Source of the DNA: Gigaspora rosea | Taxonomy: Eukaryota; Glomeromycota; Glomeromycetes; Diversisporales; Gigasporaceae | Reading direction: 5' to 3' | DNA: 64,000 nt | Assembly: GCA_003550325.1 (NCBI GenBank) | Contig: QKWP01000138.1 | Span: 1 to 64,000, forward strand | In this document: positions 56,723-64,000 of the stretch, one piece after another | How the letters are laid out: every line of letters starts with the position of its first letter | Numbering within the stretch: the first letter of the stretch is position 1 | Position numbers and translations under genes: made by a program | The notes under the pieces: generated by a model | Seen by the model: the letters and a program-made list of their open reading frames with translations, nothing else | What the model was told of the DNA's origin: nothing | Databases searched by the model: none

Positions 56723-57514
56723 ACGGAAAGTCTACGGATACGTACATGTCATGTGATATTTCATCTTACAAACACGTACCGAAATAATGATTTTTTTTAT
56801 TTAAAAAATAATCTGTTAAGGCTTTTATACCATGATGGCATCATTTCTCATTCTAATAAAGCTGTTCTCCGGGTCTTTCCGGTTCTAATGATGATGATAT
56901 TATTAAAATTTGATCAGTAGAACCGGAGATATGACCTTTCAAATTTGGGTGACATTCTAAAAATTATATAAAAATGTCGCATAAATTTCATGAGACTATA
57001 TATCCGGTTCTACTGAGTCAATTTTAATAAGATCACCACAATTAGTATCAAAAAGACCAGGAGAATAAGTTTACTTAGAGTGATAAAGGAGGTTACTTAG
57101 CCGAAAATCTTCCAGGCCATCTTTAAAATATTGGCTGAGATTTTATAATAGGTTAATCTCCTTTACCGTCCTAAGAAGACTAATTCTCTTGACTTTTTGG
57201 TCTAATGGTAGTGAAATATTAAAATAAACTCAATAGAACCGGAGATATAGTGTATGAAGTTTATGTGATGTTTTTATATAATCTTTAAAACATTGCCAAA
57301 TTTCAAAAGGTATACCTCCGGTTCTACTGATAATAATCTCATCGCTGTTAGCACCGGAAAGACCAGGAGAACAAGCTTTATTAGAATAACAAAGAATATT
57401 TACTTAGAACAAAAGCCTTAACGAATTTTTTTAAATCAAAAAAAAATTCAATATTTCGGTACGTGTCCGTAAGATAAAATATCACGTGACCAGTACATGT
57501 CCGTAGACTTTCCA
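56723..57514. mobile_element. 792-bp full-length foldback with possible 8-bp duplication
   Basis: The two ~390-bp halves are inverted copies with about a quarter divergence: GGAAAGTCTACGGA at the left against TCCGTAGACTTTCC at the right. GAAATAATGATTTTTTTT, AATAAAGCTGTTCTCC, AGTAGAACCGGAG and AAAAAGACCAGGAGAATAAG each have opposed partners, and the centre is near 57118. AACCCACC occurs directly outside both ends (56715-56722, 57515-57522). That could be an 8-bp target duplication, but the right side is a CCCACC simple repeat, so this is weak. Non-coding. Confidence 0.8.
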
Positions 57515-57522
57515 AACCCACC

Positions 57523-58284
57523 CACCCACCAAAAAATCACATGATTTCTATCAGCTACCTTAGTACTTGCAGTCAATAACTATCTATAAAACAAAATCAA
57601 ATAGTCAACTTTTCTAGTCAATATTTATAAATTCAACTAGTCAATTAGGAGTTCTAATTGCTTATTGATTAAAGCACTGATTATTAATTAAAAGATAGTA
57701 AACTACTGCTATACTTATCACTTTTATTTCTAACTATGAGAAAATAACACAGTAGATCACTGACCATAATAGGACTTATTGGACCCTCTTATAACTACTT
57801 CTTATTTACAAATATAGTAGATCCACAGGACCCAAAGAACTCTAATTGATTCTAAAAAAGGAAATTTTGTATAGAAATTCATCAAAAGTTGCATTTTTAT
57901 ATAGTAAATTTTTTTTAAATTTTGCTTTATTTTATACATCTATTTGGCTAAAATACTGCTAAAATTATACAAACTCAGATCTGAGTTGTATTAGAGTTCT
58001 TGGGGTCCTAGATCCACTATATATATGCATCACATGCACTCTTCTTACTATTTGTAATTTATATAACATTATATGTATGTGTGCTTATAATGTGCTAATT
58101 ATTATATCAACTAACTAAATGCATTACAATGTAATTTTTTAGTATTTGAAATATTGTACAAGTATCGTGATGTAATTCTGACTATTTTTATATTAAGAGG
58201 ATCAAATTATAAACCTATTTTGCATTTTTGTTTGACTAAAAGTTTTTTAACAATATGATCAGCCCAGTCGACTGGGCCAATTAA
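57523..58284. other. Gene-free stretch
   Basis: GGACCCAAAGAACTCTAATT at 57837 and AGAGTTCTTGGGGTCCTAGATC at 57993 are inverted copies (with ATAGTAGATCCAC beside them), suggesting a MITE at about 57795-58020. Otherwise AT-rich without genes. Confidence 0.5.
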
Positions 58285-58760
58285 ATTTCACAACTTATGT
58301 TCTCTTCTTTGACTCCAAGTATCTTGGGATCCACCAAGACAATTTTGATAATTTAACTACCATTGGAATCAGAAGAACCTCCTCTTTAACTTTCAATTAG
58401 GCACTAAAAGCCTTTACTTAATAGCATCTTTTATATTTTTGAAAAATTATTTAATTAATTATATTTTTGCTTTAACTTTACAGGAGTTGTAAAGATAAAA
58501 AATACATCAACTTTAAAGAAAGATTATTCTTGAATTACTTGAGATTAAGAACTAAAACTTTAAATTAAAGATTATTAAATACTAAAGAATATATATTTAA
58601 AATTTAAAGAAAGGTTTATATGTATATTTTTAAATAAATTTAATTTAACTGATTTTTTTGCATAAATTTATATATAAATTAGTTGAGTCAACTTATTTGA
58701 TTTATATGTAACAGCATTTGAAACCCCCTAAAAAAGGACATGTCCTGTGACTGTTAAGTA
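58285..58760 (+). repeat. Dispersed 0.5-kb repeat, copy 2
   Basis: Direct-orientation partner of 52105-52920, lacking the MITE carried by copy 1. It ends AAGGACATGTCCTGTGACTG, like copy 1. Confidence 0.8.
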
Positions 58761-59440
58761 AACTTATTCAGCAGATCAAAATACATTTACTTCAAAATTT
58801 TCTTAAGTATTGAAGAATTTTTTATTAACTGACAACTTTTGATTTTTACATTCAACGAAATATTAAAATTTTTTAAAAAAATATATTTGCTGAACATAAA
58901 AATTAAAAGTTAAATAACAAAAAATTCTTTAATTTAATAAAAATTTCAGGGTATATATTTTTGATCTTCTAAACAAGTTTACTTAATTGATAATTATTGA
59001 TTAACTTAGTAGAATTTAGACTTTACTATATAGCAACTATCTGCGATTAACTAAAAATTGATTTTACTTTAATATTATTGGCTATTTAAACTATATATGT
59101 ATATGATGTAATAGATAGGGGACCCCCTAGAAAATTACATGATTTACTGCACTTCCTTTATTGCTTTAAGTAAACTTGGTTAGTATCAAAAAAACACATT
59201 ATATTAGTATATTTTATTTCTTTTTTCAAATTTTAAAAAAAATAAACTAAAATATCCAATTTGATGCATTTTTTGGCGCTAGACAAGTTTACTTAGTGCA
59301 AGCAGTTATTATCAGTTAGTAAAATTTAGAGAATTATAAAAATTTGTATAATTTTATTATTAAATTATATATATTTCTATAATTTCTCTAAATTTTACTA
59401 ATTAATTCTAACTATGTAATTAAACAAATATACACATATA
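58761..59440. repeat. Diverged relatives of the palindromic satellite arms
   Basis: GACAAGTTTACTTAGTGCAA, CAGTTAGTAAAATTTAGAG and TTTCTCTAAATTTTACTAAT near 59283-59410 resemble the arms of the 329-bp satellite (ACAAGTTTTCTTAGGGCA, AATTAGTAAAATTTGGAG). An inverted pair of similar style spans 58750-58980. They could be ancestral single units. Confidence 0.45.
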
Positions 59441-59444
59441 TTAT

Positions 59445-59640
59445 GAACCTTGAACATGTTCATAACCCTTGAACTGAACCTGAACTTAACTCATTTTAAG
59501 TTTAGTTCATGTTCAATAATTTTAAGTTCGGGTTTAGGTTTCAGTTCAAAAATTTTTTCAAGTTTAGGTTCAGGTTCAGATTTATTGAAACAGACCTGAA
59601 CTTTTATTGAACTAAACTAAACTTCAGAACTATATTTTCT
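59445..59640. repeat. GAACCTGAAC iterated repeat
   Basis: Direct and inverted GAACYTGAAC / GTTCAGGTTC words, about ten in 190 bp, opposed about a centre near 59540. Non-coding. Confidence 0.65.
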
Positions 59641-59653
59641 GCTTGACAGTATA

Positions 59654-59827
59654 CAGTCAAACCCCGCAATAGTCACGTGCCAAAATCGAACTTTCTATGT
59701 GCCTATTGCGAGATTGTGACTAATGCGAGATAAAATTTATATATAGTATATATAATTAAATAGGAAAATTAAGGTGACTATAGCGAGATTGTGACTAATG
59801 CAAATGTGACTATTGCGGGTTATACTG
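59654..59827. mobile_element. 174-bp pogo-like MITE, CAGTMWAACCCGCAATAGTC ends, TA target
   Basis: Begins CAGTCAAACCCCGCAATAGT and ends ACTATTGCGGGTTATACTG, with TA on each side (59652-59653, 59828-59829). The interior repeats GCGAGATTGTGACTAATGC. Confidence 0.9.
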
Positions 59828-59989
59828 TATCCAGCACTATTACAAGAACAAGCCAGTCCTTTTCTTTTAAACTAAACTTTATAGTAGTAAGAAACAAAAA
59901 AAAAGGAAAAAAAATAAAAACAAAGGCTTAGAACATGCTTGCTAACTTGTGAGTAGTTATAGTATAGCAATTTGCTCTATAATATTTAT

Positions 59990-60365
59990 TGTAATATTTG
60001 GTACTGCATCAGCAAAATAAATATACAAAATCTTTTGAAAGAATTGCATGCCAAAATCTTTTGAAAGAATTGCGATCAATGTGAAATCTTTTAAAAGAAC
60101 TACAACTTTTTGAAAAATTTTGGTATATATTTCTTTCGAAATATTTTAAAATATATTGTGAAATATTGTGAAATAATGCAAAATATATTGCGAAATATTG
60201 TGAAATAGACCAAATAAACAATACAAATCTATCTAATTATTTTATTTCAGGAGTCACAGAAGGTAATATTTCACATATTATCATGTAAATCTGCAGTTTT
60301 TCTCAATATTTCGCAATATTTCGTATATTTTCAAAAATTTTTAAAATTTCACATTATTAAATTTA
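59990..60365. repeat. Iterated GAAATATTGYGAAATATTG field
   Basis: ATCTTTTGAAAGAATTGC is repeated three times at 60029-60105; then GAAATATTGTGAAATA words (60135-60210) are opposed by CAATATTTCGCAATATTTCG (60303-60325). The 70-codon minus frame here is a product of the repeat. Confidence 0.65.
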
Positions 60366-60382
60366 TATTTTTATTTATTATA

Positions 60383-60701
60383 GAGGTTGATAAATATCGC
60401 AGGTTGCTATATCACAGATTAATATAAATGGCCAATTAGATAACAGAATCTTGTGTAACAAAATGCACAAAAAATTAGAAAAAATTACAAAAAAAATCAA
60501 AAGTTTTAAAAAACTTGAAATTTCATTAAATAAACTAGTTTCGGGCTTTTAATTAAAAGTTTTTAGCCTTAATTTTGCATATATATACACCCTCCAACCT
60601 AATATTAAAACTAGTTTGGACCTTAACGCTAACTAATAATCATTTTAATTTTTTTTAAATATTAACCTGTGATATCGCAACCTGCTAAATTTATCAAAAT
60701 T
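60383..60701. mobile_element. TIR element, TTGATAAATWTMGCAGGTTGC ends
   Basis: GATAAATATCGCAGGTTGC and TATATCACAGATTAATAT at the left are inverted at the right as ATATTAACCTGTGATATCGC and AACCTGCTAAATTTATC. The duplication is unresolved. Non-coding. Confidence 0.8.
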
Positions 60702-60745
60702 CTTTATTATTATATTTTTATTTAATATTATTATATATTATATAT

Positions 60746-61151
60746 CAGTTTTACTAAAGCACACCACTGGCGTTCAACGCCAGTGTCGGAAATTAGATCA
60801 GAACATCATCGGAAAGTAGGTCAGAAGATCATGTGTCATAATTTGGTGTAATATAACACGATCAGACAAATTCACAACAAAACATTTCTTTTGTCAAAAA
60901 AAGCTTATTTTCAAAAGTTTGCATAAGAAACCACTTTTTTTAACTAAAAAAAGTTTTTCTTGAGCGATTTTACTATATAACAACCTAAACCCAAACCCAA
61001 ACCCTAACTGAGCACTCACCCTAACCCTAACCTAACGTAAACGAACTTGAAAGAAATTTGGTTCTGATCACATGGGGGTGAATTTTTGATAGGTAGATAT
61101 CTAATTTCCGATACTGGTGCTGAACGCCAGTAGTGTGATTTAGTAAAACTG
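60746..61151. mobile_element. 406-bp TIR element with telomere-type core
   Basis: CAGTTTTACTAAAGCACACC plus ACTGGCGTTCAACGCCAGTG at the left are mirrored by CTGGTGCTGAACGCCAGTAG and TGATTTAGTAAAACTG at the right; CGGAAATTAGAT is also opposed. The core contains AACCCAAACCCTAACT and CACCCTAACCCTAACC (60982-61037). The flanks are TAT-rich, so the target duplication is ambiguous. Non-coding. Confidence 0.88.
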
Positions 61152-61219
61152 TTATATATTATATTATATATTATATTTTAATTATTATATATTCTTTACA
61201 GTATTATTTTTATATTATT

Positions 61220-61450
61220 ACTATACATAAGGATAAAATTATTTCGGGTTTAAAACCTGAAATTAAAATTTGAATGAAATTGTATTTGACCTATTTTACT
61301 TGAAAGACAAAAGTATTTAATACTTTTTTTGAATAGACGAATTATAAAGAAGATATTTATATAAATTTTATTTGCTCTTCCTTATAAAAAATTTTAATTC
61401 TCTCTAATGAAAACGAAATAGGCCTTTTTCAAAAATCAATTTCAGTGGCA
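61220..61450 (-). repeat. Dispersed repeat, inverted partner of 51335-51568
   Basis: CTATACATAAGGA(T/C)AAAATTATTTC to AAAAATCAATTTCAGTGGCA matches the reverse complement of 51335-51568. Confidence 0.75.
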
Positions 61451-61572
61451 TTACTAATTATTACATATTATTTTAACTACTTTCACACTTCTTCACATCT
61501 AATTCTATTACTATATACAAAAAACTACCCAACACACATATTTTTGCTCACCCTATAGTTAGCTATTATCTT

Positions 61573-61725
61573 AGAACCCCCGACATCTCTCATATGGGTC
61601 ATAACTGATCTGCATAAATTTGGATGTTTTTGCTACCTCTAAAATCAAGTAAATTTGCTAAAAGTTGGATTATTACATATAAATTTTATAGTAATTTGCT
61701 AAAAACTTAATTATAACATCTAGCA
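61573..61725 (+). mobile_element. Left end of the AGAACCCCCGACATCTCT element
   Basis: AGAACCCCCGACATCTCTCA, GGGTCATAACTGATCTGCAT and AAAATCAAGTAAATTTGCTA match the left 150 bp of 11460-13452. The right end was not found within the window; the copy looks truncated near 61725. Confidence 0.75.
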
Positions 61726-61899
61726 TCGGGTAAATAAATATAGTACAATAAAAATTTGCGCAAATCTGTGACCCTGTTGATGGCTGTTAAAGAATTTTTT
61801 AATTTTTTGCACAGATCTTTAACAATTTAATAATCTGCACAGATTGTAAAAAGCGAATAATAATAAATTACAATATGCTCACCTAAATAATAAATAAGG

Positions 61900-61940
61900 T
61901 AGCTGCGCGACACAGTCACGCTAAAACCAGGAACGTAAAC
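61900..61940. repeat. Second copy of the GTAGCTGYGCGACRCAGTC repeat
   Basis: Direct partner of 20212-20250, continuing with ACGCTAAAACCAGGAACGT as there. Confidence 0.6.
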
Positions 61941-61984
61941 ATGGTTTTGTAATATGACTTTTAGAATATTATAAAGTTTTTCTG

Positions 61985-62100
61985 TATTTCGCAGAATGGT
62001 GCATAAGGGCGTAATTTCGAATTTAGCCTATATTAAGCATAATTCAGGCTATCAATTTCAATAATTTCATGGACATTATTATGCAACAATACAGTAATCA
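61985..62100. repeat. Palindrome-bearing repeat related to repeat R
   Basis: AATTTCGAATTTAGCCTATA, then TTAAGCATAATTCAGGCTA, corresponds to the palindromic centre of repeat R (29066-29090; 62910-62945). The flanking ATTATGCAACAATACAG text is its own. Confidence 0.55.
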
Positions 62101-62461
62101 GATATAACAATTAAATTAATTTGGAAAAAAGAAACCGAATTTTTATATATGCTGTTACCAAATAAAAGAGCATTATATTTAGAAATGGCAAAGGTTATGA
62201 CTGGTCATAACCGTAATTGATATCAGTTAGAAGTTCCTAATTGATTGGTTAAAAATCTGAGCAATAATAAAATTATTATAGTTTTAATATTTGTATGGGA
62301 ACCGCTGATTGAAGAAAACTTCAGGCAATACAACGATGACCAAGAAGTGCAGTTAACATTAAGGTTCAATTATGACTTCCAGGTGGATTAATGGCAAAAA
62401 CGATCCTTGGCGTTACAAGGATAGTAAATGACCTGAAATGACCTGTGACACAAATGGATAA

Positions 62462-62560
62462 GGCCGTTTAAAATTAATTTTTTGGTTAACATCACCCCCC
62501 TCCCCCCAATGGTCCCCCCGGCCCCCGGGTAAAATGAACATATGAAAAAAAATAAAAATA
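62462..62560. mobile_element. Left end of GGCCGTTTGAAGTTAA element
   Basis: GGCCGTTTAAAATTAATTTT then TTGGTTAACATCACCCCCCC is a diverged copy of the end of 63451-63692, preceded by TAA (62459-62461). A C-rich run (CCCCCCTCCCCCC, GGTCCCCCCGGCCCCCGGG) follows. No partner end is seen. Confidence 0.65.
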
Positions 62561-62789
62561 ATGAAATATAATCATTATTTAGAAATCAAATTCAATATAT
62601 AAATTCGATTTATTACTTCGTGCATGATATTACTAGTAGCTGACGTATGTACGAACGTACGTACTTAGCTCTATATATGGGGGTCGTCTAAAGCGGAGCA
62701 GAATCACGTGATACCTGACCAATCAAATTAAGAATTTGTTGATCTTAGGAAAATTTTGCTTATTATATTACTACCTAAAACCTATCTAA

Positions 62790-63447
62790 GGCCGTTTGAA
62801 GTTAAGCTTTCGGTTAACATCACCCCTCCCCTTCCTCTTTGATGTCCCCGGTAAAAATTAAAAAAAATAAATACTGCATAACCAAATAACGCGATGGGTA
62901 TGGTTTCGAATTTCGGCCTAAATTAAGATTAATTCAGGCCGAAACTCGAAATAACTCTATGCGTTATTTCGCTGTTAAAATAAAATAATTTAAAAATAAA
63001 AAACGAATTAAAAAAAAATAAAAACTTAAATAAAAAATAAAGCTAAAATTTTAATTCCTATTTGCTGTCCTCTCATATATGTTTATTTCAGTTTGCAATA
63101 AAACGATTCAACAAAAAACTGCTGAATAAAGAGCTTCCGAAGTGCTTTTTGTTCGATTGTGAAGAGCTAGAAAACTAGTATTAACGAGAAGAAATATTTG
63201 AATAAACATTTAGCTTTTACGGAATCATTCGGGACAAAATTTGCTCGACCAATACGAATTTGGAAAACCCCAAATTCCAATCTGTGATCGCAGATCTGAT
63301 CACTAGATCACGAGAATTTTGCCTGTAAAAATTGTACATACGTACGAAGTTCTTTTTATCAGATAAAATACTTTTTATAATAAATTAATTATATACCGAT
63401 AATTATTTATTTTTTGCTCCTTTTTTTTATAAAGAGGAATGTAATGT
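62790..63447. repeat. Dispersed repeat R, copy 2
   Basis: Starts GGCCGTTTGAAGTTAAGCTT after TAA (62787-62789), then follows the block order listed for copy 1 (28925-29915), including the TTTCGGCCTAAATTAAG / TTAATTCAGGCCGAAA palindrome. It ends just before the TAA of the next element. Confidence 0.7.
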
Positions 63448-63450
63448 TAA

Positions 63451-63692
63451 GGCCGTTTGAAGTTAATTTTTTAGTTAACATCACCCCCAGCTGAAGTCTC
63501 CCCCTCCCCTGAAAAATGAACAGCCAATCAAAACGCTGAATGACTCTCACCAGTCACCTGATTTACATCAACCAATGAAATTGCTTCATTTTTATATGTT
63601 CGTTTCATATGTTCGTTTCATTTTACCCCCCTCCCCCCCTCCCATGAGCCCTGGAAAAGTGATGTTAACCAAAGAATCAACTTCGAACGGCC
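63451..63692. mobile_element. 242-bp Harbinger-like MITE, TAA target
   Basis: Ends GGCCGTTTGAAGTTAATTTT and AATCAACTTCGAACGGCC are inverted; GTTAACATCAC and GTGATGTTAAC also pair. TAA on both sides (63448-63450, 63693-63695). TWA duplication and GGCC ends fit PIF/Harbinger. The interior duplicates CATATGTTCGTTT and carries C-rich runs. Confidence 0.9.
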
Positions 63693-63878
63693 TAATGACC
63701 AGATATTGGTCATTTCGAAAGGTGAAATGACCTATCAGGTCATTTAAATTTTATATTAAAACTAGAGATATAGTAATTTAGTTGGTCACAACTTCTTAAT
63801 CGGTTATTTAAATCAAATATGTGTGTTGCATATAATTAGTCAGGGTATTTTGTCGTATTAATATATGTAAATGCAAAT

Positions 63879-63962
63879 AATTTTTATGCTCCCAACTAAC
63901 CAGATGCAAATAAAATAAATAATTTTTATGCTCCCAACTAGTGGATGCAAATAAAATAAATA
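63879..63962. repeat. 42-bp tandem duplication
   Basis: Two adjacent units starting AATTTTTATGCTCCCAACTA and ending GATGCAAATAAAATAAA. Confidence 0.9.
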
Positions 63963-64000
63963 TTTAAATAGTCATGAATTAACTTAAATTAATAAAAATT

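Overview
This is a very AT-rich eukaryotic window. It has one intact spliced gene, short introns of 70-145 bp with GT...TTTTAG borders, vertebrate/fungal-type TTAGGG repeats inside it, and a dense burden of degenerate DNA transposons. The gene families present (a class I SAM methyltransferase with the architecture common in arbuscular mycorrhizal fungi, a pepsin-type A1 aspartic protease, a secreted pro-peptide protein, and BED-finger/DUF659 and hAT transposases) fit an early-diverging fungus, most likely Glomeromycotina (Rhizophagus-like). That assignment is inference from composition and family style, not from a database match.

Layout. 1-345 is the 3' end of a long SINE-like element whose full copy lies at 36361-37074 with a 16-bp target duplication. 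1762-2907 is a foldback element carrying a relic of a bacterial-type N4/N6 DNA methyltransferase. 3411-4709 (minus strand) is the only intact gene: a four-exon, 329-residue SAM-dependent methyltransferase. 4.7-9.2 kb is gene-free. 9.2-13.5 kb is a nest of TIR elements, ending in an element with an 8-bp duplication (11460-13452) that houses a 329-bp palindromic satellite. 16.5-18.2 kb is a broken BED/DUF659 transposase. 19.8-27.4 kb holds foldback and TA-flanked MITEs.

From 27979 to 44905 the sequence is bounded by inverted TAGGGCTGTTAAT ends and an exact 8-bp duplication. It reads as a single 16.9-kb hAT-type insertion. Inside it are a hAT C-terminal transposase relic, the full SINE, a hAT MITE with its own 8-bp duplication, and two minisatellite fields. 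45.1-49.8 kb has a foldback element, a secreted-protein reading frame broken by one frame change, a disabled basic/acidic low-complexity gene and an aspartic protease gene broken by three frameshifts. 50-64 kb is almost entirely repeats: foldbacks, TA- and TWA-flanked MITEs, and paralogous repeat copies shared with earlier parts of the window.

Functional picture. Apart from the methyltransferase there is no convincing intact gene and no operon-like arrangement; this is a transposon graveyard around one live gene. The most unusual patterns are the putative giant hAT-like unit, telomere-type CCCTAA motifs sitting near the symmetry centres of five separate foldback/TIR elements, and a palindromic satellite that appears to have expanded inside a transposon. 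Three single-N joins (24871, 39138, 48114) lie next to repeats or duplications and should be treated as assembly-sensitive. Coordinates of repeat edges are by eye; where a target duplication is stated it was read directly from the sequence.
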